A stretch of DNA of 35,759 nucleotides from Aromatoleum toluolicum (GTDB lineage Bacteria; Pseudomonadota; Gammaproteobacteria; Burkholderiales; Rhodocyclaceae): contig NZ_WTVS01000057.1 of NCBI RefSeq assembly GCF_012911005.2, forward strand, positions 1-35,759, in the 5' to 3' direction. A program made the position numbers and the translations under genes. The notes under the pieces were generated by a model that saw only the letters and a program-made list of their open reading frames with translations, was not told the DNA's origin and searched no databases. Shown here piece after piece: positions 7,023 through 15,291 of this stretch. The stretch's first letter is position 1. Every line of letters begins with the position of its first letter.

Positions 7023-7784
7023 ATGACCGCAACCAATCCCGACCACCCGGATACCGATCCGTCCGCCTCCGCCGAACTCCAGCACGCGCCGCCGGGCGAC
7101 CCCGAGGCGCGCTTCTCCAGCCGCTCGATCCGCAGCTTCGTGCTGCGCCAGGGGCGCATGTCCGTCGCCCAGCAGCGCCACATGGAGGAGACCTTCCCCA
7201 GGGTCTCGATTCCCTACCGCGTCGCGCCGCTCGACCTCGACACCGCCTTCGGCCGCCCTGCGCCCAAGATCGTCGAGATCGGCTTCGGCATGGGCGAGAC
7301 CACCGCGAAGATCGCCGCGGCGCTGCCCGACAAGGATTTCCTCGGCATCGAGGTGCACGGCCCCGGCGTCGGCAGCCTGTGCAAGCTGATCGCCGACAAC
7401 GGCCTCGCCAACCTGCGCATCATGCAGCACGACGCCGTCGAGGTGCTGCGCGACATGATCCCGGAAGGCGCGCTCGCCGGCGTGCATGTGTTCTTCCCCG
7501 ATCCCTGGCACAAGAAGCGCCACCACAAGCGGCGCATCATCCAGGCCGACTTCGTCGCGCTGATCGCCTCGCGCCTCGCCCCGGGCGGTTACCTGCACTG
7601 CGCGACGGATTGGGAGGAGTACGCGCAGTGGATGATGGAGATCCTCGCCGCCGAGCCGGCGCTGGAGAACACCGCCGACGGCTTCGCGCCGCGCCCGGAC
7701 TACCGGCCGCTGACCAAGTTCGAGAACCGCGGCCTGAAACTCGGCCACGGCGTGTGGGATCTGGTGTTCCGGCGGCGTGGGTAA
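7023..7784 (+). CDS. trmB: tRNA (guanine-N7)-methyltransferase TrmB
   Basis: A 253-residue SAM-dependent enzyme making m7G46 in tRNA. After about 30 low-complexity residues comes [11 protein letters not shown], a family signature. The Rossmann SAM motif is [10 protein letters not shown], followed by [18 protein letters not shown] and the substrate-binding [15 protein letters not shown]. The protein ends normally ([10 protein letters not shown]). The ATG at 7023 lies 110 bp after thiG and lacks a strong ribosome site. A start nearer RSFVLRQG would also give a working domain. Confidence 0.95.
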   Translation: MTATNPDHPDTDPSASAELQHAPPGDPEARFSSRSIRSFVLRQGRMSVAQQRHMEETFPRVSIPYRVAPLDLDTAFGRPAPKIVEIGFGMGETTAKIAAALPDKDFLGIEVHGPGVGSLCKLIADNGLANLRIMQHDAVEVLRDMIPEGALAGVHVFFPDPWHKKRHHKRRIIQADFVALIASRLAPGGYLHCATDWEEYAQWMMEILAAEPALENTADGFAPRPDYRPLTKFENRGLKLGHGVWDLVFRRRG

Positions 7785-7811
7785 GCGCCCGGAATGCCTT
7801 GGAATTCGGCA

Positions 7812-7883
7812 GTGGGAGCGGCCTCGGCCGCGAATCGGGTAGCATTTCGCATGCATATCGTGCGCGGCTGAGGCCGCTCCCAC
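7812..7883. repeat. REP-like paired inverted repeat
   Basis: Two arms, 7812-7832 and 7863-7883, are reverse complements at 20 of 21 positions (GTGGGAGCGGCCTC... and its inverse). They are separated by 30 bases. The GTGGGAGCGGCC head is the pattern of REP elements known from Pseudomonas and other proteobacteria. As RNA it forms a very stable hairpin between trmB and sppA. It has no T-run, so it is probably not a simple terminator. Confidence 0.75.
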
Positions 7884-7905
7884 CGGATCAACCGAGGTGA
7901 AGCGT

Positions 7906-9717
7906 ATGTGGAGCTTTTTGGGCAGGTTCTTTCGCGGCATCTGGTGGCTGGTGGACGCGCTGCGGCGCGTCGTCGTCACGTTCGTGTTCGTGCTGGTGCT
8001 CGCGCTGGTGCTGGCCTTCGTGCTGTATCCGGGGCCGTCCGTGCCCGACGGGGCGGCGCTGGTGCTGCGGCCTGCGGGCACCCTGGTCGAGCGCGTGCGC
8101 GTCAATGATCCGCTGGGCATCATCCGCTCGGGCGGCGCCCCCGTCGCCCAGACCTCGCTGCCCGACCTGCTCGAGGCGGTGCGCGCCGCACGCGAGGACA
8201 AGCGCATCAAGGCGCTGGTCATCGAGACCGATCTCCTCGCCCCGGGCGGCTTGTCCAAGCTCGCCGAACTGCGCGAGGCGGTGCTCGATTTCAAGAGTGG
8301 AGGCAAGCCGGTGTATGCGCGCGGCGAGCGCTTCCTGCAGGGGCAGTACTTCCTCGCCAGCATCGCCGACGAGGTCCATCTCGCGCCCGACGGCTTCGTG
8401 CTGCTGCCCGGACTCGCGCGCAACGTCAGCTACTTCAAGGGCGCGCTCGACGCGCTGGGCGTGAAGGTGCATGTATTCCGCGTCGGCGAGTACAAGTCCT
8501 TCAGCGAACCGTTCACGCGCACCGACATGTCCGACGAGGATCGCGAGTCCTCGCGCGTGCTGCTCGATGAGCTGTGGCAGGGCATGCGCGAGCGTGTCGC
8601 AGGGACGCGCAAGCTCGCGCCCGGGGCGCTCGACCGCTATGTCGAGGACTACGCCGGGCTGCTGCAGGCGACCGGCGGCGACGCTGCCCGCGCCGCGCGC
8701 GACGCCGGCCTCGTCGATGCGCTGAGCCAGCGCGACGAATGGCGAGAGCTGCTGAAGGCGCGCGTCGGCGAGGGGGGCGACGGCAAGGACTACCGGCGCA
8801 TCGACGCGGACGATTACCTCGCCGCAGTGCGCGCCGCGCGCCCGCACGAGAATGCGCGCGTCGCGGTGCTGGTCGCGCAGGGCGCGATCGTCGATGGTGC
8901 GGCGGACGACGATTCGGTCGGCGGCGACAGCCTCGCGGCGCAGATCCGCGCGGCGCGCGAGGACGAGGCCGTGAAGGCGGTGGTCTTGCGCATCGACAGC
9001 CCCGGCGGCAGCGCCTGGGCGTCGGAGGTGATCCGCCGCGAGCTGGAGCTCACGCGCCGCGCGGGCAAGCCGGTCGTCGCGTCGATGAGCTCGGTCGCCG
9101 CGTCCGGCGGCTACTGGGTCGCGGCTGGCGCGGACGAGATCTGGGCACGGCCGGAGACGCTCACCGGCTCGATCGGCGTGTTCGCGATGTTCCCCGAGCT
9201 CACCGAACCGCTGGCCCGCCTTGGCGTCACGACCGACCGCGTCGCGACCGGCCCGCTCGCCGGCACGCTGGACCCGCGCCGCCCGCTCGAACCCGCGCTG
9301 GCGAAGGCGATGCAGCTGGGCGTCGAGCACAGCTACCGGCGCTTCGTCGAGATCGTCGCGAGCGCGCGCAGGAAGGACCTCGCCGAGGTCGATGCCGTCG
9401 CGCGCGGCCGCGTCTGGACCGGCGCGGCCGCGCTGCGCCTGGGCCTCGTCGACAAGCTCGGCGGGGTCGAGGACGCAGTCACCGCCGCCGCGAAGCGCGC
9501 TCGGCTCGAGCACTACGAGACGGTGTGGCCGACGGGCGAGATCAACCTGCGCAACCTGCTGCTGCGCCGCCTGATGTCGGTCGTCGGTCCCGTCGGCATT
9601 ACCAGCGAGTCGCCGCTCGCGCGCCTCGTCGGTGGCCTGCAGGCGCAGGCCGCCGACCTGCTGCGCTGGAACGACCCGCAGCACCTGTACGGCCACTGCC
9701 TGTGCGACGCGCCGTAG
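7906..9717 (+). CDS. sppA: signal peptide peptidase SppA, 67K type
   Basis: A 603-residue inner-membrane serine protease that degrades cleaved signal peptides. One N-terminal membrane segment (about 22-42, VVVTFVFVLVLALVLAFVLY) precedes two tandem ClpP-like domains. The general-base Lys197 is in GEYKSFSEPF and the nucleophile Ser400 in ASGGYW, matching the Lys/Ser dyad of the long E. coli form. I chose the ATG at 7906 because GAGGTG lies six bases upstream; a GTG at 7897 overlaps that ribosome site. The gene ends three bases before the converging hemW stop. Confidence 0.95.
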   Translation: MWSFLGRFFRGIWWLVDALRRVVVTFVFVLVLALVLAFVLYPGPSVPDGAALVLRPAGTLVERVRVNDPLGIIRSGGAPVAQTSLPDLLEAVRAAREDKRIKALVIETDLLAPGGLSKLAELREAVLDFKSGGKPVYARGERFLQGQYFLASIADEVHLAPDGFVLLPGLARNVSYFKGALDALGVKVHVFRVGEYKSFSEPFTRTDMSDEDRESSRVLLDELWQGMRERVAGTRKLAPGALDRYVEDYAGLLQATGGDAARAARDAGLVDALSQRDEWRELLKARVGEGGDGKDYRRIDADDYLAAVRAARPHENARVAVLVAQGAIVDGAADDDSVGGDSLAAQIRAAREDEAVKAVVLRIDSPGGSAWASEVIRRELELTRRAGKPVVASMSSVAASGGYWVAAGADEIWARPETLTGSIGVFAMFPELTEPLARLGVTTDRVATGPLAGTLDPRRPLEPALAKAMQLGVEHSYRRFVEIVASARRKDLAEVDAVARGRVWTGAAALRLGLVDKLGGVEDAVTAAAKRARLEHYETVWPTGEINLRNLLLRRLMSVVGPVGITSESPLARLVGGLQAQAADLLRWNDPQHLYGHCLCDAP

Positions 9718-9720
9718 GCG

Positions 9721-10947
9721 CTAATCGCGCAGGAACAGCGTCAGCAGGTCGTTGAGGAAGCGCCGCCCCTGTTCGGTGGGGCGGATCTCATCGCCGTCGA
9801 CCTGCACCAGCCCGCGCTGCCGCGCCTCGATCAGCTCCGTCTCGATCGCCGCGAAGGGCAGGCCCGTGCGGTTCGCGAACAGCCGGCGCGGGAAGCCGCC
9901 GGTGAGCCGCAGCGCGTTCATCATGAACTCGAAGGGCAGCTCCGCGACGCCGACCTCGCGGCGTTCCTGTACGAACTCGCGCCGCTGCGCGCTCTCGAGG
10001 TAGCGCGTGGGGTGCTTGTGGCGCATCTCGCGCACGATGCCCTCGTGGCTCGACAGCTTGCCGTGCGCGCCGGCGCCGATGCCGAGGTAGTCGCCGAAGG
10101 TCCAGTAGTTGAGGTTGTGTCGGCACTCGTGGCCCGGTTTCGCGAACGCAGAGGTCTCGTAGTGGCGGAAGCCCGCGCCGGCGAGCCGCTCCTCGATGGC
10201 CTCCTGCATGTCGGCCGACAGGTCGTCGTCGGGCAGCGTCGGCGGCGCATGCGCGAAGGGCGTGTTGGGCTCCAGCGTCAGGTGGTAGCACGACAGGTGC
10301 GTGACGCCGAAAGCCAGCGCGGTGTCGAGATCGGCGAGCGCCCCGGCGAGCGTCTGCTCCGGCAGCGCGTACATCAGGTCGAGGTTCACGCGCTCGAAAT
10401 GCGCGAGCGCCGTGTCGATCGCCCGGCGCGCCTCGTCGCCGCCGTGGATGCGGCCGAGCTGGACGAGGTGGCGGTCGTCGAAGCTCTGGATGCCCAGCGA
10501 CAGGCGATTCACGCCGGCCGCGCGAAAGTCGCGGAAGCGCGCCGCCTCGACGGTGCCGGGGTTCGCTTCGAGCGTGACCTCGGCCATCGGATCGAGCGGC
10601 AGCAGCGTGCGGATGCCGGTCAGCAGCCGGTCCAGCCCCTGCGCCGACATCAGGCTGGGGGTGCCGCCGCCGAAGAAGATCGAATGCACGCGTCGCCCCC
10701 ACACCTGCGGCAGGGCGCTTTCGAGGTCGGCGAGCAGCGCGTCGATGTAGGCCGCCTCGGGAATCTCGCCGCCGCGCGGGGCGTGCGAGTTGAAGTCGCA
10801 GTACGGGCACTTCTTGACGCACCACGGGTAATGCACGTACAGCGCGAGCGGCGGCGGCGTGGTCAGCTGCGGGCGCTCCGGCAGTTCGCCCGACGTTTTG
10901 CCTGCGGCCGGCGCGACCGCGAGCGGGATGATGCGGCGTTCGTTCAC
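9721..10947 (-). CDS. hemW: HemW-like radical SAM protein (heme chaperone)
   Basis: A 408-residue protein related to oxygen-independent coproporphyrinogen oxidase, but of the HemW type. The radical SAM motif CVKKCPYC gives Cys43, Cys47 and Cys50. SIFFGGGTPSLM, LEANPGT, RLSLGIQSF and NLDLMYALPEQT follow, and the C-terminal HemN domain includes YLGIGAGAHGKLSS and a winged-helix end. HemW proteins bind heme and deliver it to acceptors. They lack oxidase activity and the extra N-terminal part of HemN. The GTG start at 10947 overlaps the rdgB stop (GTGA), implying coupled translation. Confidence 0.93.
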   Translation of the reverse strand: MNERRIIPLAVAPAAGKTSGELPERPQLTTPPPLALYVHYPWCVKKCPYCDFNSHAPRGGEIPEAAYIDALLADLESALPQVWGRRVHSIFFGGGTPSLMSAQGLDRLLTGIRTLLPLDPMAEVTLEANPGTVEAARFRDFRAAGVNRLSLGIQSFDDRHLVQLGRIHGGDEARRAIDTALAHFERVNLDLMYALPEQTLAGALADLDTALAFGVTHLSCYHLTLEPNTPFAHAPPTLPDDDLSADMQEAIEERLAGAGFRHYETSAFAKPGHECRHNLNYWTFGDYLGIGAGAHGKLSSHEGIVREMRHKHPTRYLESAQRREFVQERREVGVAELPFEFMMNALRLTGGFPRRLFANRTGLPFAAIETELIEARQRGLVQVDGDEIRPTEQGRRFLNDLLTLFLRD

Positions 10948-11540
10948 AGCGGGTCGGTTTCCAGCCTCAACAACAGGTGGCGCATCGCCGCGCCGCGGTG
11001 GCTCAGCGTGTTCTTGAGCTTCGCATCGAGTTCCGCGGCGGTCTGGCCCAGTTGCGGCACGTAGAACAGCGGGTCGTAGCCGAAGCCGGCCTCGCCGCGC
11101 GGCGCGTCGAGGATCGCGCCGTGCCATTCGCCATCGGCGATCACGGGGCGCGGGTCGTCCGCATGGCGCACCAGCACGACGACCGAGTAGAAGAAGGCGC
11201 GTCGGTCGCTGATGTCGGTGAGGCGCTCGATCAGCAGCGCGTTGTTGCGCGCGTCGGATTTCGGTTCGCCGGCATAGCGCGCCGACTGCACGCCCGGCGC
11301 GCCGCTCAGCGCCGTCACGCACAGGCCCGAATCGTCCGCGACCGCCGGCAGGCCGCTCAGCCTGGCGGCGTGGCGCGCCTTCGCGAGCGCGTTCTCGACG
11401 AAGGTGTCGTGCGGCTCCTCCGCCTCCGGGATGTCGAAGGCCGACTGCGGCACCACCTCGATGCCCAGCGGCGCCAGCAGCGCCGCCATCTCGGCGGCCT
11501 TCTTGGCGTTGTTGCTTGCGAGTACGAGTCGTTTGCTCAT
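10944..11540 (-). CDS. rdgB: non-canonical purine NTP pyrophosphatase (ITPase)
   Basis: A 198-residue HAM1/RdgB enzyme that hydrolyses dITP, ITP and XTP to monophosphates and keeps deaminated purines out of DNA and RNA. It shows RLVLASNNAKKAAEMAALL, VADDSGLCV and GFGYDPLFYVP. The ATG at 11540 gives the family N-terminus MSKRLVLASNN and lies four bases after the rph stop. Order rph-rdgB-hemW is common in betaproteobacteria and suggests one transcript. Confidence 0.96.
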   Translation of the reverse strand: MSKRLVLASNNAKKAAEMAALLAPLGIEVVPQSAFDIPEAEEPHDTFVENALAKARHAARLSGLPAVADDSGLCVTALSGAPGVQSARYAGEPKSDARNNALLIERLTDISDRRAFFYSVVVLVRHADDPRPVIADGEWHGAILDAPRGEAGFGYDPLFYVPQLGQTAAELDAKLKNTLSHRGAAMRHLLLRLETDPL

Positions 11541-11544
11541 CGTG

Positions 11545-12264
11545 TCACTGCTCCGCAATGGCCGCGCGCTGTGCAGCGAACAGCTGGCGAATGCCTCCTT
11601 CTGCGAGTGCCAGCAGCGCGTCGAGTTCCTTGCGCGTGAAGGGCGAGCCCTCGGCCGTGCCCTGCACCTCGACGAAACCGCCGGCGCCGGTCATCACGAC
11701 GTTCATGTCGGTGTCGCAGTCGGAATCCTCCGCGTAGTCGAGGTCCAGCACCGGCACGCCCTTGTGGATGCCCACCGACACCGCGGCGACGAAGTCGCGC
11801 ATCGGGCTCGCGGCGAGCTTGCCGGCGGCGATCAGCTTCGCGAGCGCGTCATGCACCGCGACGCAGGCGCCGGTGATCGCCGCGGTGCGCGTGCCGCCGT
11901 CGGCCTGCAGCACGTCGCAGTCGACGATGATCTGGCGCTCGCCCAGCGCGGTGAGATCGACCACCGCGCGCAGGCTGCGCCCGATCAGGCGCTGGATTTC
12001 CTGTGTGCGCCCGCTCTGCTTGCCCTTGGCGGCCTCGCGCGCGCTGCGCGTGTGGGTCGAGCGCGGCAGCATGCCGTACTCTGCGGTCACCCAGCCCCGG
12101 CCCTTGCCGCGCAGGAAAGGTGGCACGGACTCCTCGACGCTGGCCGTGCACAGCACGCGCGTCGCGCCGAATTCGACCAGCACCGATCCCTCGGCGTGGC
12201 AGGTGAAATTGCGGGTGATCCGGACGATACGCAGTTCGTCGGCGTGGCGGTGGCTCGGGCGCAT
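11545..12264 (-). CDS. rph: ribonuclease PH
   Basis: A 239-residue phosphate-dependent 3' exoribonuclease that trims tRNA precursors. It covers the complete RNase PH fold: [20 protein letters not shown] at the start, [32 protein letters not shown], the active-site [17 protein letters not shown] and [19 protein letters not shown]. There is no frameshift like that of some E. coli K-12 strains. It begins nine bases after the PP2C gene. Confidence 0.97.
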   Translation of the reverse strand: MRPSHRHADELRIVRITRNFTCHAEGSVLVEFGATRVLCTASVEESVPPFLRGKGRGWVTAEYGMLPRSTHTRSAREAAKGKQSGRTQEIQRLIGRSLRAVVDLTALGERQIIVDCDVLQADGGTRTAAITGACVAVHDALAKLIAAGKLAASPMRDFVAAVSVGIHKGVPVLDLDYAEDSDCDTDMNVVMTGAGGFVEVQGTAEGSPFTRKELDALLALAEGGIRQLFAAQRAAIAEQ

Positions 12265-12273
12265 GCGGGTTTC

Positions 12274-13191
12274 CTATTTGCTGAATTTCTGGATGGCGGC
12301 ATTGATCTCGGCAATCGCCTTCTCGATGTCGTCGTCGCTGATGTCGAAGCGCGATGCGGGTGCGCGCGAGGTGTCGAAGCTTTCGAGCTGCGTCGTGAAG
12401 TTGTCGAGCGCCATCGTCTGCGTCGATACCGCGTCGCCGTGCGGCTGCGTGGCGTCGTCGTGCCAGCGCATCGCGAGCATCGACAGGTTGTCGCAGCTCG
12501 CCCCGGCGATGGCCTCGGCACGGTCGAGCAGGGCGGGGACCGCCTTCATGATGTCGGGGGCCGACAGTCCCTCGCTCAGTGCCGCGTCGCCGAGCGGCCC
12601 CCACACGCCGTCGGTGCACAGCGCGAGCACGTCGCCGTCGCGCAGCGGCAGGCGCTTGGAGAACTCGACCTGCGGCGCGTGGTTGCCGCCAAGGCAGCTA
12701 TACACCCGGTTGCGCCCCGGATGGCGCGCGGCCTCCTCGGCATTAAGGAGGCCCTGGTCCATCATCAGCTGCACGCGCGAGTGGTCGCGCGTGTGCATGG
12801 CGACCTTGCCCTGGCGCAGCACGTACAGGCGCGAATCGCCCGCGTGCGCCCAGTAGGCGAAGCCGTCCTGCACGATACACGCGACCACCGTCGTGCGCGG
12901 CGCCTCGTCGAGGTTCTTGTCGAAGGCGTAGTCGAGGATCGCGTTATGCGCGTTCGTCAGCGCGCGCGACAGGAACATCGATGGGTCGCGCTGCACCGAC
13001 CGCGCATCGCGCTGGAAGGCCTCGGTGATGAACTGTACGCAGATGTGCGACGCGACCTCGCCGTGCAGGTGCCCGCCCATGCCGTCGGCCACCACCATCA
13101 ACAGCGCGTCGCGCGAATAGCTGTAGGCGAGCCGGTCCTGGTTGTTCTTGCGCTGGCCGATGCGGCTTTCCTGGTAGATCGTGAACTTCAC
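12274..13191 (-). CDS. PP2C-family Ser/Thr protein phosphatase
   Basis: A 305-residue soluble metal-dependent phosphatase. The PPM motifs are in order: GQRKNNQDR (12-20), VVADGMGG (34-40, metal-binding Asp36), AHAGDSRLYVLR, ALCTDGVWG and ASCDNLSML. After the domain (about residue 245 on) come about 60 residues with an acidic helical end (DISDDDIEKAIAEINAAIQ). It starts at a GTG with GGAAGGA about eight bases upstream. It directly follows the kinase gene on the same strand, so the two probably form an opposing phosphorylation pair, as in other bacterial PP2C/STPK operons. Confidence 0.92.
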   Translation of the reverse strand: MKFTIYQESRIGQRKNNQDRLAYSYSRDALLMVVADGMGGHLHGEVASHICVQFITEAFQRDARSVQRDPSMFLSRALTNAHNAILDYAFDKNLDEAPRTTVVACIVQDGFAYWAHAGDSRLYVLRQGKVAMHTRDHSRVQLMMDQGLLNAEEAARHPGRNRVYSCLGGNHAPQVEFSKRLPLRDGDVLALCTDGVWGPLGDAALSEGLSAPDIMKAVPALLDRAEAIAGASCDNLSMLAMRWHDDATQPHGDAVSTQTMALDNFTTQLESFDTSRAPASRFDISDDDIEKAIAEINAAIQKFSK

Positions 13192-13205
13192 GGTCGCGTC
13201 CTTCC

Positions 13206-14156
13206 TTATGTACGTCCGATAAACGACTTCAGTCGTGCGCCGAGGTCGCCGAACAGCCCCGCATGCACCGTGTCGCCGTCGTCGTCGCGGCGGATCAGCG
13301 CCTTCTGCAGCGAATACACGCTCTGCGGGCGTGCCAGCGGGTCGAGCTTCAGGCACCAGTCGATGGTGTCCAGCAGCTGCGGGGAATACTGTGCGCCGTG
13401 CGTCCTGCGCAGCGGCACGAAGGTGTCGTGCCTGATGCGTTCGTCCGAGCGCGGCGGCGGGTTGCCGGTGATGCACGCGTGCAGGCTCGCGCCGACGCTG
13501 TAGATGTCGCTCCACGGCCCCAGCGCGTCGCGGTGCTCGAACTGTTCGGGCGACGCGAAGCCGGGCGTGTACATCGGCTTCAGGATCGGCTGGTCGCTCA
13601 TCAGCGTCTGCCGCGCCGCGCCGAAGTCCAGCAGCACCGGCGTGCCGTCGTTGCGCAGGTAGATGTTCGACGGCTTGATGTCCAGATGCAGCAGCTTGTG
13701 CGCATGCACCTCGCGCAGGCCATTGAGCATGCGCGTGAACACCACGCGGATGAAGCGTTCGCTCACCTCGCCGCGGTGTTTCTGGATATAGTCGTGCAGC
13801 GTGCGCCCGCGCTCGAACTTCATCACCATGTAAACTGTGGCGTTGGCGCGAAAGAAATTCAGCACCTGCACGACGTTGGGGTGCATCAGTTTCGCGAGCG
13901 AGCGGCCTTCTTCGAAGAAGCACTTCATCCCGTAGCGGAACGCGGGCAAGTGCTCCTCGGAGACCTGCGGTTCGAATTCGCCGTCCTTGCGCAAGGCGAG
14001 CGAGTTGGGCAGGTACTCCTTGATCGCCACCGGCGTGCCTTCCTGGTCGTTGGCGAGGTACACGATGGAGAAGCCGCCCAGCGAAAGCTGCCGCTCGATC
14101 CGGTACTGGTCCAGCTGGAAACCGGCGGGAAGAGGGCAGTTTGTTTGCGCAGACAT
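13206..14156 (-). CDS. Hanks-type serine/threonine protein kinase
   Basis: A 316-residue kinase. The glycine loop reads LSLGGFSIVYLA (24-35). Lys46 is in VAIKEYLP, the catalytic loop HLDIKPSN gives Asp159, Lys161 and Asn164, and DFGAAR gives the metal-binding Asp177. TPGFASPEQ marks the activation segment end. It has no membrane segment and no PASTA or other sensor domain, so it is probably cytoplasmic. The ATG at 14156 gives MSAQTNCPLP; a GTG at 14243 is less likely, and no strong ribosome site supports either. It runs divergently from yicC. Confidence 0.92.
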   Translation of the reverse strand: MSAQTNCPLPAGFQLDQYRIERQLSLGGFSIVYLANDQEGTPVAIKEYLPNSLALRKDGEFEPQVSEEHLPAFRYGMKCFFEEGRSLAKLMHPNVVQVLNFFRANATVYMVMKFERGRTLHDYIQKHRGEVSERFIRVVFTRMLNGLREVHAHKLLHLDIKPSNIYLRNDGTPVLLDFGAARQTLMSDQPILKPMYTPGFASPEQFEHRDALGPWSDIYSVGASLHACITGNPPPRSDERIRHDTFVPLRRTHGAQYSPQLLDTIDWCLKLDPLARPQSVYSLQKALIRRDDDGDTVHAGLFGDLGARLKSFIGRT

Positions 14157-14248
14157 TTGGAGGAAGGCTGGAACCCGGCTTTCCGCGGCATTTTTTGTTT
14201 GGAACCCGCAGTGTACAGGATCGCGGCGGGTTCCCGGAGACACTACCG

Positions 14249-15115
14249 ATGATCCACAGCATGACCGGCTTCGCCGTGCAGACCCGCGACCTCGGACGCG
14301 TCAGCATCCACCTCGAGCTGCGCAGCGTGAATTCGCGCTACCTCGACCTGTTTTTCCGCATCGGCGACGAACTGCGCCAGGCCGAACCGGCAATCCGCGA
14401 ACAGATCTCCGCGCGCCTGACCCGCGGCAAGGTCGAATGCCGGCTCAACCTGCAGACCAACGGTGCCGCCCCGCGCACGCTCGCCCTCAACGCCGCGCTG
14501 CTCGATCAGCTGCGCGAAGCCGAAACACGCGTGCGCGACCGCATGCACGACGCCGCCCACCTGTCGGTCGCCGAAGTGCTGCGCTGGCCCGGCATGCTCG
14601 CCGATGACAGCGTCGGCTTCGATGAGCTGCAGCCGGCCGTGATCGAGCTCGCCAAGGCCGCGCTCGACGAACTGGTCGCGACGCGCCGTCGCGAGGGCGC
14701 CAAGCTCGCGGCTATGATCCGCGAACGCCTCGACCGCATGCGCGAGCTCGTCGCCCAGGCCCAGCCGCGCGTCCCCGAACTGGTCGCGGAATACCAGGAG
14801 AAGCTCACGACGCGCCTGCGCGAAGCGGTCGCCTCGCTCGACGAGGACCGCATCCGCCAGGAGGTCGCGCTGTTCGCCCAACGCATCGACGTCGCCGAGG
14901 AGCTGTCGCGCCTGACCGCGCACATCGACGAGGTGCAGCGCATCCTCAAGGCCGGCGGCGCCGCCGGCAAGCGCCTCGACTTCCTGATGCAGGAACTCAA
15001 CCGCGAGGCCAACACGCTCGCGTCGAAGTCCTCCGCGACCGAGGTCACCGGCATCGCGATGGAGATGAAGGTGCTGATCGAGCAGATGCGCGAGCAGGTG
15101 CAGAACATTGAATGA
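14249..15115 (+). CDS. yicC: YicC-family endoribonuclease
   Basis: A 288-residue protein with the YicC N-terminal signature MIHSMTGFAVQTRD and LELRSVNSRYLDL and the C-terminal DUF1732 part (EVALFAQRIDVAEELSRL, RLDFLMQELNREANTL). Members act as endoribonucleases. GGAGA lies 11 bases before the ATG. In most relatives yicC is followed by gmk. Here a terminator and an integrase follow instead. Confidence 0.94.
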   Translation: MIHSMTGFAVQTRDLGRVSIHLELRSVNSRYLDLFFRIGDELRQAEPAIREQISARLTRGKVECRLNLQTNGAAPRTLALNAALLDQLREAETRVRDRMHDAAHLSVAEVLRWPGMLADDSVGFDELQPAVIELAKAALDELVATRRREGAKLAAMIRERLDRMRELVAQAQPRVPELVAEYQEKLTTRLREAVASLDEDRIRQEVALFAQRIDVAEELSRLTAHIDEVQRILKAGGAAGKRLDFLMQELNREANTLASKSSATEVTGIAMEMKVLIEQMREQVQNIE

Positions 15116-15154
15116 CGTTTCGTAGCACGCCACGCCGCACCATCAACCAAGCAG

Positions 15155-15180
15155 AGCCCGCGTAGTTAGCGGGCTTTGTT
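15155..15180 (+). terminator. rho-independent terminator after yicC
   Basis: AGCCCGC and GCGGGCT form a 7-bp stem with a 7-base loop, followed by TTGTT. It lies 40 bases after the yicC stop. It separates yicC from the integrative element. Confidence 0.8.
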
Positions 15181-15222
15181 GTATCGAGCAGCACCACGTC
15201 GTATCATCACATCACGGTATAG

Positions 15223-15276
15223 GTGTGTAACCAGCCGTGTAACCAATGGGCAAAATCTGCCAAAAAGTGGTTACAC
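15223..15276. repeat. left-end GTGTAACCA repeats (integrase arm sites?)
   Basis: GTGTAACCA occurs at 15225-15233 and 15237-15245 (12-bp period) and inverted at 15268-15276 (TGGTTACAC), just upstream of the integrase start. Similar sequence recurs at the right end of the element, which supports recombinase binding. Confidence 0.55.
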
Positions 15277-15291
15277 AAGGATGATGAAGAC

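Noticed and set aside
7888-9696. Long minus-strand frame opposite sppA
   Set aside because: It is a high-GC shadow with Arg/Ala-rich composition, no family motifs, and a full known gene on the other strand.
10948-11322. Upstream extension of hemW into rdgB
   Set aside because: The extension is a shadow of rdgB; the GTG at 10947 overlapping the rdgB stop fits the family length.
11404-13503. Long plus-strand frame across rdgB, rph and PP2C
   Set aside because: Opposite-strand shadow of three well-supported genes.
15156-15170. GCCCGC--AGTTAGC as the attachment core (also near 22069-22083)
   Set aside because: Only 13 of 15 bases match, the left copy is part of the yicC terminator, and flanks do not agree; chance cannot be excluded.
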